Below are positions 36,600 to 50,600 of a stretch of 64,000 nucleotides of DNA, piece after piece. Location: assembly GCA_026260175.1 (NCBI GenBank), contig JAKCWW010001676.1, positions 259 to 64,258 of the forward strand, given 5' to 3'. Source of the DNA: Reticulitermes lucifugus (Eukaryota; Arthropoda; Insecta; Blattodea; Rhinotermitidae). Position 1 is the stretch's first letter, and each line of letters opens with the position of its first letter. The notes under the pieces were generated by a model, which was given only the letters and a program-made list of their open reading frames with translations, was not told the DNA's origin and ran no database searches. Position numbers and translations under genes: made by a program.

Positions 36600-36737
36600 A
36601 AGAATTACGTATCTGCGTTGTCCTGGGATATTTCGCGGCGTCAGTAAACAATTGCCATACGACGCCGCGTAATATCCTAGAAGATAGCAGATCTCATCAA
36701 CATGGCGGCGAAGGCCTAAAATCAAAGAATTACGTAT
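36600..36737 (+). mobile_element. Single-arm Penelope-like insertion (family A) with exact 13-bp duplication
   Basis: AAGAATTACGTAT occurs at 36600-36612 and again at 36725-36737, an exact 13-bp target duplication around a 112-bp insert (36613-36724). The insert is the outer part of a family A arm: TTGTCCTGGGATA, then GCGTAATATCCTAGAAGATA and GCAGATCTC (to 36695), followed by a 29-nt tail, ATCAACATGGCGGCGAAGGC and so on. The same arm end and tail occur at 9800-9867. The insert starts just inside the GAAAC half of the core, so it is 5'-truncated and has one arm only. An internal inverted repeat (36626-36642 with 36661-36677) is also present. The minus-strand peptide LLGYYAASYGN corresponds to LLGYYADSSGN at 9.8 kb and is not a gene. 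Confidence 0.75.
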
Positions 36738-39700
36738 TTATTGCGTTAGAACGTACTCAATATACGTGATAACCACTCCACTGGTTTTTAATTCAGGAGC
36801 TTACACTTTTATGGCTACGTATTAACTACAGAGGAACAAGAAGGTGGTAGCATCAGTATAGACTGCCGTTGGTGCTTGGACAACATGAGTACATACAGAC
36901 CTCAATTTTTAAATTGAGTTATTTAATGTGGTGTACTTCTCCTTATTTTTACGCAGTTTCCATGACTAGAATAAGCTACTCATTGTTGTGTGGTGTGGTG
37001 TGGTGCGTTAATTTGGTACAGTCATAACATCTGTAGTACTGTGCATAAACGTATCCCACACGAACACAAAAGTGCTCAAACGTAAGCTGAAAATCTATGT
37101 GTGTGTTGTGTCCATAAACTGGTTAAAAACCTGATAAGTTTTGTCACAGCTGTTTTGCTGCAAATTCACATCTTGTGCACTGTAGCAGTGTGCCTCTTTG
37201 TCACGGTTTAATGAAATATTTTATATAATTTCTGTTTCTTTATAGGTAGTTTGTAAGAAAATGTAAAGATGTACTAAGAAAGCATTTGTCATGTATCGAG
37301 GTACATACTTAGAAAAAGTTACATGTAAGTGGTTTAAAAACACTAAATGTCTATAAATAGAACATGTATGTATTGGAGAGTTTGCCATTGGAGTTAATGG
37401 GGAAATAGTCCCAAGAAAAGAAGTGTGACAAATTATTATTATTATTCCTTTGACCTATTTTGAAATAATCTACAATATGAGAATGTTTATCGCTATGCTA
37501 AATCTTGAGACTTTTACTTCTCTCAGCTTTAAAAAGACATTACCTGTAGAGGAAGATATGTTTGTCCTTGTGCATAATAAAGCAATATGACCTCAATTGT
37601 GATGGGGAGAAGTTATAGAACCATGCATAATTGTATGTGGAAAATAATGCCGGTTTTATGCTCCGTCCGCTTTAACCCAAAATGGGATTTTCCGGGTACT
37701 CGTCAGATGGGAGATACTGTGGGCCTCAGCATCAGCTTTGACGAGGTGAGGAAAAGAAAATATGAATGAAATAACTTCCAGTAAATAGCAAACTGAAATC
37801 AAATTCTGATCTTGATGGTGTTTGACATTGTAAATTGATTCTAACTTTCTTGCAAGAATTTCTTAAAATACAGGAAAGCCACATTCTACAGACATTCGAA
37901 AATTGGTAATTTTTTCACCATCAATTTTTACTATCGTCTATCAGAAATATAATAGCTGAAAAGTTATGAATAATATTATAATGAATTCAAAATTATGGCT
38001 TATAAATCCGGCTAACTTTGGAAGGCTATGTTTAAGAGTCTTCTTTATTCACAACTTTGTACACCGATGCTCGATTATTTCCGGGTGTATGTGATACGTG
38101 ACGTGTATGATGTTCCTCATAAATATGCAATTCTCTGTACAGCTATTCACCATCAGCCCCTCTCATTTATGCGTCGTTGGAAATGTCAAAATATTCCTCG
38201 CTCAGGTTTATTTTTAAAAATAGAATTTCACTATATTGCCGTTGACTCGCAGAGGCTATATGACACGCTCGACGGCCGCAGATGGCCGAGGAAACACTTT
38301 ATTACATTTCAGCGATGTACAGTATTTCCATGACGCTCGAACAGATGTATGTGGGCGTTTCTTTGAAATATTCTATAATGTTGAAATTTGTTTTGTTTCT
38401 CTTTCTCTATTTTAAATTTCTTGTATATAAGCCATATATTGCATACAGATTTTAATAATTGTCAGAAAGAATTGTAGTTTTGTCCTTAATTCATTTTCTC
38501 ATTGAAATTACAAGACAGTTAAAAACTGAATAATGTTACCCGACGAAATTTCACTACTACTGTACGCTGGGGTGCAGAAATCCCGGGCGCCAAGTTGCTG
38601 TGGCGAAGTATGCTTTATGGTAGCGCTTAATATCTGTTGATCCTCAGTATGGAACTTGCTTCATGTCAACATTTTGGGGCCTAAAAGTCTGACGTAGCTT
38701 TTAGATTTTTGGAAAATTCGCTCTCCCCTGATTATACGTCTTCGGAACGAAAATTTAATTCGTTACAGAAGTAAAGCTTAATGTACATAATTAATGTGGT
38801 AAAATTTCAAAGACAGATAGGTGTATAGAATGTCATGCACAGTTGGCCTGCTTCTAAATTTACATTATCCACATCACTGAAAATATAAAGAAAATAGAAA
38901 CATAACTCAGACGTTGTTTTCAGAATTTTTTTTTCTGTTTTTACTTGCAGAGAGTACTCTGTTCTTGGCAATAACAGAGAGCAATCCTCCCCTATATTTT
39001 TGTACCGACGTGTGCGTGACAATACAAACAACCAATGTCATTGCACAGCGGTAACGTGTATGACAGCTTATACGCAGTGGCATCTCATACAATGGCGAAT
39101 AAATAATATTGATAAGTAAATATTATTTACGTTTGGCCGGTTTAAAACGTTGATAACGATTGGAAACTTTAAAGGCAACCAGTATCAGGGGGCAGATTTC
39201 AGTCACCCATCACATTAAATTTTACTGAGTTATTATTAACAACTTGTATTCCATGAAGTGATAGCTCCATCAAAAACCCCTGTTTCAGATATTGTCATGG
39301 GCAACACAAGCGAAAATAATTCTTTCTGTTATTACGTCGGACACATGTGTTTTATTTCAATAGAAATAAAACTGTAACATATTTTTCTTAATTCTATATC
39401 TCTCTATATAACTCTATATCGCTTAGTTTCCACATATCAGGTCCACCATTCTGTATGCCCTTAATTTTTTCCCTTTTTCCCTTTTTTAAATTAGCCAGTA
39501 TTTTTTATTTTATAAGTCTGTATTTTATTACAATAAATGATACTGAAACACTACACTTTTATTGTAGTGTTTTATACATAACTGATCATCAGGTCACCGC
39601 ACATCTCTACTATTCTTTGTATTTGTTTTGGAAAAGATTTCTTTTAAGGAGTTATGCCCAAACAGGGGTGAAGTGAGCCGTGACGTCTGTGGCAACGAAT

Positions 39701-40223
39701 TTACGTGTGTCACTTCTGCACCAAATCGCTACTAATTGCTTCGACAATTTAACTGGCGATAGACACCGCATGACATGTGACAATCGAAGTGAATCGTATT
39801 TGTAACACTAAGCTGGAACTGAATTCTTAGTTTCTAGACACATCATGGTAAGATCTTTCAAAAAACAATTGCAAAAAATGACTGTTCTTTTTGTCTTGTC
39901 TGCCTCTCTGTCAGCACGAAACAACTCCGGACGGGATTTTGTAAAATTGTTATCGAGTGTTTTTACTAAAATCTTTGGCCAGATTCAAATTAATTCAAAA
40001 TTTGACAAGGAAAACGCATATATTATATGACAATCTACGCATGTATGTAATAATATATTGCTGTTTACCAGACACGTTTAAGAAATCAGAACAATGCAAC
40101 GAGAACCTTTACTCTGATAGTCTCAACAACAGAGAGCTCTTCGAAGTTATAAGGGCAGCGAAAATATTAAAATTAAAACGGAAATTCAATAAATATTTTG
40201 TGAAGATGTAAAAATTCACATTT
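36738..40223. other. Unassigned 3.5-kb stretch
   Basis: A (GTGTG)n-like tract lies at 36987-37005. Frames at 37587-37769, 38028-38333 (101 codons), 38807-39092 (minus), 39455-39676 and 39845-40211 are unrecognised. The 37587 frame ends GLSISFDE next to GTGAGG, a possible splice donor, but I recognise no homologous protein and do not call it an exon. Confidence 0.4.
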
Positions 40224-40224
40224 T

Positions 40225-40545
40225 TGACAATAGGATACAAATTTATATTATTCATACAGTGCATATTCTTACAATCAATACATCCACCAAAAACTGCATT
40301 TATTAAAATGCAATCCATAACAATTATTAAAACTCCTACATGTTTGGGCATCGGGTTTCCATCCCCAGGGAGTTACAGAACAAAGGAGTATAAGCCCAAC
40401 ACGTTTTGTTTATGTTCCTTTGTTCTATAACTCCCTGAGTTTGACATCCCTGTGCCGAATCATGTATGAGTTTTAATAATTGTAATGAATTATATTTTAT
40501 TAAGTGCAGTTGTTGGTGGATGTATTGATTGACAATAGGATACAA
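40225..40545 (-). mobile_element. Penelope-like inverted-arm element (family F) with 16-17-bp duplication
   Basis: Two inverted arms of 116 bp (40272-40387 and 40416-40531) are roughly 85-90% identical by eye and separated by 28 nt. TGACAATAGGATACAA occurs at 40225-40240 and 40530-40545, a direct repeat read as the target duplication. The right arm abuts its copy directly, whereas a 31-nt unpaired segment (40241-40271) separates the left arm from its copy. This is the same arm-spacer-arm-tail plan as at 9.6 and 59.0 kb, in the opposite orientation. Each arm carries a hammerhead-like core in outward orientation: left arm 40369-40337 on the minus strand ending AAACATGTAG, right arm 40435-40465 on the plus strand ending GAATCATGTAT. 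Overlapping frames of 68-85 codons on both strands are by-products. Confidence 0.75.
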
Positions 40546-43500
40546 TGTCGGGTTTGGAGATAACCCGCCTTGTTCAGTAATAATAATGAGCATTTTAACT
40601 AGCCGAATAAATAAATTAGATAACGAAGTCTTTGTGCCATGGTGATGAAGATCTTCTTCTCTTTCAGATTCTCTTTAATTTTCAATCTCCTCTTTTAATG
40701 CTTGTCTCCTTTTAAGTTTCTTATTTTAATTCATGATTACGTAAGCTAATTACTAGTACACTGCGGCGTGTTAAAGGTGTCCTCATATTGATACTGTATA
40801 GAATTTTCATTATTTCTGTATTATATTTTATCAGACTCATTATTCTTATCTTAGAGTGTCTATACATTGCAGATACACTCTCGTATTTCTCGTTCCAGTC
40901 CAAATTCCTATTGATTGTCTTGAGTATTATAGTTGAAATTTTTTCTCTCTTTGAGGAACGTTTCCACTGTCATTGGCGGTTTCTTTTTCGTAAGCCAGAT
41001 CAGGTGCTATATTGAATAATCAAGCAATACAACGCAATGTTTCTTGTAACACGCTTCGTCTGCATGTTTTCTTTCCTCTATAATTGGAATTTTATTCTAA
41101 CTGTATGCATTTCGTAAACAAGTCACCATATTTCAGGTAATTTATTTTCTTTTGAGCCGAAAGGCAAGGCACTGGTCGTCTGACCGAAAAGAATTGTTTT
41201 TCATTAAAGTGCTCCCATTTAATATTCCCTTGCGATTCATATATGGCCTGTTTGTCTCCATTTTGTTAAGAGTGGTTTTGTTAGATTAAAAAGTGCTCCA
41301 TTTCCTTCTCTTAATAAAGGAAGTTATTCCCACTGCTGCAAGTCCTCTTCGATTCTCGTAAAACCAAATATCTGATTTAGACATCGAGGCGGACATGCTT
41401 TTCTTATAATCCTCGTTTCAAATTCCTCATGTAAAGTGGTGCAGACTCTTAATCAATCGAAGGGTTTAGCTTGTAGTTCGACTTGTGTTAAGGCGGAGTA
41501 CTTCAAAACTCTTCAAATATTTTAGCCAAATCTAGCATGTTTATTACAATTGATCTGAATCCAGCTATAAATTAAGACTTGTAATAAAATATGTTTCTAT
41601 AAACATTACACACTTTTCTTCAAATAAACTTTCCAAGTGCTACTTTCCTCTTTCTAATTTGGTGAACACCTGTCACACGACAAAGTGTTATATCGTAGAA
41701 GAGAGTGTTATCAATATCTCCCACCATAAACGCTGAAATTTCACAAATTACTAAATGTTTAAATACCACAGAACTTGAAATTAATATATAGGCTCTAATT
41801 TAATTGGATGTCTCAAAATCGCGTATAAAGTTTTCAATTAATGTAGTTCTAAGAGCACTGAGATTTAAAATTTATTTTTACAAATCAGCTTTAACAGAAA
41901 TAACATGTTATAGGCCTATATTGGAAGAGATTCGGCGCCAAGTTCTATTATCGTCATACACGAAATTATGGTGGTTAAGAGGATGTAGGCTTAGTATGGT
42001 AGGATCAAATCCTCTATGAAATAATCCTTTCGAAAATGATAGGGATGGAGTACATGGTGCCGAGAAGTTTCTGATGTTCAATTCAATAAGAAAAGGTTGG
42101 TGAAAATAGGGCAGGTTAGCAAAATAATGTAGGGGTTCTGTATTTTCTACGAACTGCTCTTCACTTGGAAAGTAAAGGTACATTTCTCAGCGAGAAGGTC
42201 TCTCTCAGTATGCAGAAAAGACGTACGCGGAAAATATTTTCATTCATGCTTTTATTTGAAAAACGTACTTTTAGTATTCCCTTTTTTTATTTTTTATATT
42301 TACTATTCCATAATCACTGGACTTTGTATCGAAACTGGTCACTCAAAAGACACATGTTTTTGTAAGGAGATTTTAGCTGTGTTTACACCTGTTTAATCAC
42401 TCGCAATTTAGGATCAGGTATTTTAGCAAGTGGTCGTATACAGAGTAATCCTCGTTAAAGTTTGTGGTTATGTTACTGAAAATCTCACATTACAGCAAAA
42501 CAAATTACAAAAGAGCATATTTTACATGAAAACTGATTAAATACAAATTAATGAAGACACCCAATTTAACAACTCTAATCTAGTGTTAAAGAGAAACAAC
42601 TTTGCTCAGGACAGATTTAAAGGAGAGGACTGTATTACGCGTAACTGATCTACGTAATCGACACCAAGCAAATCAACACTCTGAGAATATTATAATATAT
42701 AAGAATTATTCTTTGCATTGTTGTTGAATGAGCTTCTAGGACAGCCTTAGCCTGAACGACATAAATGCCTCACATTTTCCATAAGATCAAAAAATATAAC
42801 AGATAAAGTTTGGTTTTTGCGCTTCTTCAGAAGCACCAAGAATCTGCACATGCACCTAAACGTGCGAGAGCATTTCCCTTTCCAGCACGGCGGGACACAG
42901 TCGAGCAGCAAATAACAAATTTTCGACTTGTGAAATTATTTCTGTGGAAAAGACTCACTACATACACGTACAGTGTTTTTGATACTGTCAGTTCTAACAT
43001 AGACAACAAGCAGTTTTGTTACTTTGGTTCTAAAGGAAAACTTAAGTTGAATGCTTGTCTTCGCCAAGGAAGGCTGTCTTAATCACCGCACAGATTTCCA
43101 ATAATGCCTCAGGCAATTTCCTATCAAAAGCTTGACGATGCCCCTCCAGGTAACAAAGTGAAGTATCTTTACTCTAGCTGGATGCAAGAGAAGTAGCTTT
43201 CAGGTTTCTCCATCGGTATATAGACTTTAAAGGTCAATTGCAAGCAAATCTGCGTTTTTGTTGTGAATGGATATAGAAATACTGCAACTCTCAGGATTCG
43301 CTCGTAAAATTCACGTTATTTTTTCTGCCGCATTCACGTTAAATATCTAATATATTTTTAGTTCTTTAATAGCTCTCTTGAAGTAGTTATTTTCGAATGA
43401 TACAGAGGACATTCATTGTATGATTGATGATTTGTATTTCAACGAAGAGCAAACGTTATTGTGTGAATTCATGAACATTTTCTACAAAATCATGGCCAAA

Positions 43501-46500
43501 GCCTTTCAAAATGCTTGAATACTGACATCGGACAAAACCATTTTTCTGTCATCGATTTTCATCTACTTAAAAATATTGACTGAATTTTGCAGAAGTCACT
43601 CCCTATGGCCCAAACCCTATGGCTATGAAAATGTGCGTAATGACGCGTAATGTCTCCGTATGAGATACTATTGGCGTTCCTCCACTCCTTTGAGACTTTT
43701 GAAACATCTGGCATTCCGGCAAACGCACGCAGTCTCTTTAAAAATATCTACTGGAATTATTGGCATCTAACAAGCGTAAAGAAACGTTTATTATAACAAT
43801 AAAAATGGAGAAGAAAATTCAATACTCGCAGATTCGCTCTAAAAAAGAATATGCGAGCGTCACTACTCTTGAATACGAAGACATTAGAAAGGCAACAAGG
43901 ATAAAACAGAAATGCGAAATATCTGGTACATTTACATAGGACACAGGGCATTTAAAAGAAAGCCAGAACGGGAACAAAACTGCTTCTCGAAAAATGATGA
44001 AGATAAAGGCAATTCGGGGAGTAAAATATCGCATAAACTTTAATTTATTACTAGAGCATAATTTCCAAATAAGAAGTTGGGGAAGTTGAGTGATTAAGGC
44101 TAATGTGTGGATTGGACAAGTGTCTCTTGAATGGGAGTTGAAGAAGCGAAGTGTTAGTAATGCGTAACACTTATGTAAATGAAAAATGTAGCATTCTCTA
44201 TTATCGTTAGTTATCATTGCCACTGTAATTAATACTGGGTTAATACAACAGAAACAATTAGTTCCATAAATGAATTAGGAGCAAAATAAAAGACTTTAAT
44301 TAAGGTGTCTGAGTCAATGGATTCCAAAGCATCACATATTCCGTCTGAGAGTCCGTGACCAATTATGAAAGAACAGGCCTTATTGGCTTGATTTGGTATT
44401 TTCAGTTTTTATGTTCTACGTATACCTCCTGGTGACTTTATGAATTCCCTAAGTTTATTGGTTGGAAGAAACAAAGTGTCTGGGCTTACATTTTTCAAAA
44501 TTGTTACTTTGGTTTCTATATGTTCCTCAAATTGTAGTGTATTTTTAAAAGTCTTTGGTTATTTAATAATAAACGTGAATTAAACTCCTTTCATGTAAAT
44601 AATTAAATCATTTCTACTGAAATACGGCTAAGACAGGGTACTTACATGTTTGATGTTAATCACACCCAAATTAATTAATCAATAAATTAGTAAATCGAAT
44701 GATAACCGTTTGGTGAACAGTGGAAATAATGGAGGGTATCATTACGTAATGTTTTTCATTCTGCACTTGTGTCTGCTCTCTGAAGCCAAAACATTCTTCC
44801 CCGTACTGTGCTAAAGGGTTTCAAATAAAATTGACACCATCCTGAAGGCCATTTACGGAAATATCGGTTGCTATGTTTATCGATGATTTTAAATCGACAT
44901 CCCGCTTAATAATGCAGCGACCACGTGCTTGTGGATCTAAAAATACGCGTGCAAAAAAGGGTTAACAGTAGACACGCGGATCAGTAGATCAGATGCGGCC
45001 TACACCGCTGCACGTGTGTTGGCCTTGTCGGGAGTATGGTAAGCCGAATATGTTACATGTTACCGACTGTCGTAGACTTCCTTGTTAGTACTTGGAAGCT
45101 GCCGGTTTAGATTCTCAGAACTGATAACATCCATTATGTGGCCTTTTGTAGGTTCTGCTACATTTCCTAGGAAATTCGTGGGATAAAATGCCTGTTTTAA
45201 AACTGCCTACGACAGCTCCATTTCACTTCTTTCACAAGTAATCTCCCTGAAGCATCTTCCTACTTCATTGCACATAACCAAAGAAGCCCAGAAACATTTT
45301 TTAAATAAAGTACTCTACAAATACATGTTTACAGTAAATATGATTATGTGAAAAATATAGACCATCTCCGTCGTGAAAGAGTACTTCTACATGAAACACC
45401 TGTTAAACTTAAAGGCCTTATTTATCTGCCTCTGCTATCTTTATAATGCCGTATCTTCACTTTTTGAACTATGTTTTGTCCATCTTACTCCTATTCTTCA
45501 GTTTCTGTCACTCTTTAGACATTTTCGTCACGTCCATCATCTGTGTTACTAACTTTGTAACAAGTCGTCTCACTTTGTTGCTGATGCAGGGCAGCGGCTT
45601 TATCTTGCCTCGACGGTCTGTTGCATGAAAGGCAACCGAAGCGGAAGGAAAGAGTTGACCAACTGTCTCACCCTAACGCAGTGGGACACATTTTTAGCAC
45701 TCGAACCCCTACTGCAAACAAACTGCATTAGCTATTGCGTTCAGGTTAGGATGTCACGTAGCTTTGCACGCGGAAGTTATGGTAATGGTGACATATCTCA
45801 CTTATCTTGGCCTCGGTTATTAGAAATGAATGTGCTCGGACCTGGAAATGATAGAACATAGACTATTCAGGTGCAGTCCTGGTTTGTATGATGTGAATAA
45901 AATTTTATCTAAAACAATTCGGGCTTTCTCAGGCCACATAATTTTTCGTAAAAGAAATAACGGTTTTAGAGTCCGTCTTATCCCCGTGTCGTCTTCACAA
46001 ATTTAACAATTAGCTTAGAGAAAGGGGATGGTAATTATGTGTTGTTAATTACCGTGCAACTTACAATAAAAGTGCACGTAATATATTTTATACAGAAAAT
46101 ATTTTGCTGCCTTCTCCTAGAAATACACCCAGCCCTGTTTTACGCCCTAGTTGCGTTCCTGAAAAAAGTGGGCGTAAATAAAAAATATGTTAAACAAAAA
46201 TGATATTCCCATCAGAAATGACGCGTTAGCGTAACAGAATGTAGGCAGCCAAAGGGCGTTAGGTCGAAAACGTGAGAGTATAAGTCAAGAAGTGGTGTAA
46301 AGGGGCATAGCGTCACATTCCTCAAGATGAGATCTACGTATACTTAAAATATCATGTCATAAATATGCTCATTAAATGGCACGTGTCCATAACCTTAATT
46401 TCATTAAACACAACGTTTAAAATTTGGCTCTGTTTCTTTCATTACCTTTTAATAAGACAAACATACGGCTTTCAAGAGCTAGTCTGTATCGCGGGATCCC

Positions 46501-47584
46501 TTTATAGAAACTGACCCGTTTAAACTGGACGAACTGTGTAGGGGCCACGTTTATTGTAACATGCCACCGCCAGAAACCTTTACTCTTGACATCATGTATG
46601 ATACTGATACTGCACTCAAGCAGGGGTGGGGGGATTTTGAAATCACGATTCAGTTATTCAAACGTATGAATAAGCTCTCGAATCTCATAGCCTCATTCCC
46701 AGAGGATTTCCAGAAACAAACTGCGTTATTAACGGATGAAATAACATCGCAGTATTGATGATGCACAGGTGCCAAAGTCAGATCGTGGGTTGTGACAGGT
46801 GTCTGTGTATTCAGGCTGACTCTCGTACAAAAAGACACGGACCTGAAACACCACTCCATTGATCCCTTCGCTTCTGTCATTCTGGTTATCAGCGAGTCAA
46901 GTTCCCTGTTTTAAAAATAAAGTTGTTGTGAACTGGAGTAAAAATAATACGTTCATTGAGCTTGTTACTCAAAAGATCTCGAGTTCTAATCTAAAGCTTT
47001 GGGGTAATTTTTGCAGTACTTATACTGATTCGTGATTAACAGTGCACCTAGGAGGGAGATGGTTCAATAACGAAAGGAGTTTGGGAGTTAAAGTGAATAC
47101 AATAACGTCTATGTAAATACTTTTATATCATTAACAGGTGTGACAAGATGTTAGATATTATCATTCATTTAGTCCTCAGATATTTCACCCTATGCAAAAG
47201 ATCAACAGAACTGAATTTGATATAAGTTTATTCATTTGGATCTTCAGTTTTATAAGGATTTGGTGGTTTCAAAAACCAATGCAACTGCAAAATATCAGAA
47301 TAAATTGAATGAATTAAGAATGAGTATTCTCTATCCAAGCGAAGTACTTCATTCTGTTTGCTTGAAGAGTGTTTAAAACACAAGATGTGATTTGAAGCAA
47401 CAACATAATCGGATGTAATGAGACTCACACACGCACTTTTGGTTCTTCACTTTTGATCAAGTTCGGCAACACCTATACCAAGACAGAATATTGCATACGT
47501 CAGAAATATACTGAAAACGAACGTCAAAACTACGTTAGTCTTTAGGACAGTATACTGATTAAGTTTTCATTAAGTTACGAATTT
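40546..47584. other. Unassigned 7-kb stretch
   Basis: The largest nearly featureless block. Frames above 75 codons are at 40788, 41908 (minus), 42810, 43819 (minus, 134 codons), 45625 and 46650 (minus). A 65-codon frame at 46561-46758 (MPPPETFTLDIMYD...) is hydrophilic and protein-like, but I recognise no family. No tandem arrays or inverted repeats were recognised. A weak B-box-like GGATCAAATCC occurs at 42001-42011. Confidence 0.4.
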
Positions 47585-47646
47585 ATTCCATGGAGCAGAG
47601 TCCTGATTGACAATTTGATAGAAACTCAGCTGGTCAAGAAATTTGT
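47585..47646 (-). mobile_element. LINE 3'-UTR fragment (same family as 24.8 and 31.9 kb)
   Basis: On the minus strand the sequence reads AATTTCTTGACCAGCTGAG then AGGACTCTGCTCCATGGAAT, matching the stop-proximal and 3'-UTR sequence of the copy at 31929 (TTGACTAGCTGACGACCTG, AAGGACTCTGCTCCGTGGAG). Only about 60 bp are recognisable, with a small expansion between the two blocks. It is a very short 5'-truncated insertion or a decayed remnant. Confidence 0.6.
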
Positions 47647-50600
47647 TGCCTGTTTGAACCAGTATTATAATCGGTTTTACACAAAGAGGCCACTGGGCCA
47701 TATCCCGAATGTATTTAAAGCAGTCTACACCCACATACCATTTTTAAGGGAGATCGATTTTTAACATTATTTTTCCTACAACGCCACGTCTCCAAATAAG
47801 CTTTTTTTCCTGGGTGTATTTCAGTTAATTGAAGAAAAGATTTTTAATTTCCTAATGCTAGTTGTAGGCCTATACCATTTGCTGTAGGCGTACTTATTGG
47901 TTTTTGGAAACAACGATATGTCACCTTGTAAGACCATGTTCATTAAACAAACATTATCTGATCCATGGCAATTGCTACTGATTTTATTTAGTAGCCTTTT
48001 TTACATTCTTTAATTGAAATAAAATGCCTTGAATGTGGGTAAAACTGAGGCATCGCTTTGTACTAAATGTCACTGTAATATTATTTAACAAATATTGCCA
48101 CTAAAACTGCGGTTTGTACTTCTATGTTGGAAGCAAAAATCGCGATTTATAAATGACCATAACCGTTTGCGGAGTGATGAATTTTCCGGAAGTAAAAAAA
48201 TCCTATTCCTTTCTTTTATGCTGGAATGTAGTTATAAACAAATAGGCGACCACATAAGACGTGTATCGATGTAAATCATAAAGCAGTTTGAATTCTAGTA
48301 CTTTAGCGGATAATTATATTTGCCTAAAAATTACACTACAAAAATTACTGCACCTTTCGAAACATAAACACGGCTACTGCTCAGAACTTGGTATTAAATT
48401 TGATAAAATGTTAAGGATATACAAATAAGCTAAATAATATTGTGCAAAAAAGTGGATTACCATTACATATTTATTAATTTAAAAAGTTTGCTAGCTTTTC
48501 TCTATAAGTAGAGCAATTTAAGAGAAAGAAAGCTGCAAAATGAACCCTCAAAACTCATGTTTTTCTCTAATTATCGTTTTATTTTTCTTCGTCTTTCTAT
48601 CGTTTCAATTCATTGTTCCTTTTGGTCTTGTTAAATTTTTGTCATTCCATTTTTCGGCACAGTTTTGTGCTATTTCCGTCTCCCTTCTTTATTGATGTGT
48701 TTGAACTTTATTTGTGAAATTTGTAGTTAGTTTCAACAAGCCCTGTAGAATAGAGGGAATCTAAGACTGGACTTTTCTATTTGAGACACCATTAACTGTG
48801 AATTGGATGTATTGATAATTTTTGTCTCTTTTACACGTTACAGAACATTTCTCTTTATATTCGAGGTTATTGTATCCAGACCCTTATTCCAGTACACATA
48901 TGCAAGAAACTGTTATACTATAGTAATGATAGAAGTCATTGTATTTTCAAGTTCTCTTCTACTTCGTAATTTTGTTTAATTATTTTGTAGCCTTGTGAAA
49001 TTCTGGTACAAATTCCTTGTAAGATACCCTCTGCAATTCTTACCAATATAAACGCCGACAAGCAACAAGGGAGCTAACTTAACAGAGAGTAATATACTGT
49101 GGATTACTAGGAAATTAGTGGTGGTGGTGGTTGGGTCTTGAGGATAATTGCCGGGCTGGTGATATAAGGGATGATAAATATGATAATCTTGAAAGAGGTT
49201 TTCTCGGCTTATAGAAACTTAATGGAAGTGAGATTTATTCAGCGAGCTCATGTGAGTGCCATAGTGACACATAACACAACCTTAAATGTACTAGATAATA
49301 CAGTAACGCGCAGTGATGTTATGCAGTAGGATATGTATTGTTGAAAGACGTCTACTCTTAAAATTATAATATGCTGAATTGGAAGTATTAATAACAGACA
49401 GCAGAAATTTGGAAAACGTTGAATCGCTATTTTAGAAGTTAGTAACGCTTTTTGAAAATGGTTCATTAATGTGTCCACTTTTGGCACTATATAGAGACAG
49501 AATTTTCCAGTCCACACATTAAGGAGCAGTTTCAATGTTACCTTTTCCTATAATTTTAAGATTCAGAAATTTATTCTCTTCTCAATATTTCCGCTAAAAA
49601 TCTCTATGCATTTATCATTATTTCATGCACGGTAGAGGACCCGCTAATTTCGCCCTGAATTAGTTGCCAAGTAAATATTGCAAATGTAGTGAGATGTACA
49701 GTTTACACTAAATTATATATTAAAACCTTTTTGGCAGACTTGCCAAAGACATTCTTGGTCTCTGCGTCTTCGTTTCGGTTTTTGTAGGTTTTGTCGGCCC
49801 TCCGGTAGCTAACAGAAGTCTGTTCCCATTCTTACGAAATTATTCCTCTAATTTTATAAGTATACGAGTACTTCTTCAAATATACTTGTTCGTTTCAAAT
49901 TATGTTTGGTGCAGGAATTCGTACGGTGTATAATATGAGAGTATTAATAACTGTAATCAGTTAATACGAATTGGAAGTAAAGGAAAACATTTTGTTAAAC
50001 TCCTATTATAATAATTATTTTGGATTTTAATGCAGTGTTAGGGACTTAACTTATTAGGAAGGTTTAGGTCTTGTTATACCGATGAAGAATAATAAACTGT
50101 TGAATGTTGTACAAGTCGTTTATAATTACATAAAATGGGACAATGTTTAAACATGATAAACTGACAGATAATTTACAGGAAATGATTATAGAACATTTTC
50201 CAGCCTTATTTCAGGACCCGTTTTTTTAGACTGATGAAGAATAGGTTTAATGCTCAAAGACCGTTTTTCAATAAAAACTGGATGTAGATACGGAATACAC
50301 TTTGAAGTGGCATCGCCAATTTGCTTTCCCTTTTTATTAAGCATGTGCTGTGGTTTTGCATATTATATATCTTTCAGTGTACCAATATTATTACTGCTTA
50401 GAATATAATGAAAACCAATTGCATGCTTATGAAAAAATGTTCGTATTATGAGGCAGCGAAGTAAAAATTCGACTTTGAGGTTATGGAAGTAATAAACCCA
50501 CATTTTACTCTCTTCCAATTTAGGACCTCTACATGCGCCAGTAAATGAGGAGTACAAGTAAAACTAATTAAACCTACTTCAGTAGAAAGTGATGGAGCAT

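Noticed and set aside
36626-36677. Internal inverted repeat at 36.6 kb as a separate hairpin element
   Set aside because: It lies inside the family A insert and one side matches the family sequence, so it is part of that element.
37587-37769. Possible exon ending in GLSISFDE followed by GTGAGG
   Set aside because: The donor-like sequence is weak evidence and no related protein is known to me.
42001-42011. B-box-like GGATCAAATCC suggesting a SINE
   Set aside because: A single short match without an A box or SINE body.
43819-44223. 134-codon minus-strand frame
   Set aside because: No domain, no codon periodicity that I can see, and no splice or promoter context.
46561-46758. Hydrophilic 65-codon frame as a host exon
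   Set aside because: Protein-like composition, but no family recognised and no clear splice sites; a homology search would be needed to call it.
50231-50262. CTGATGAAGAATAGG as another hammerhead-like core
   Set aside because: No complementary hairpin and no GAAAC box follow.
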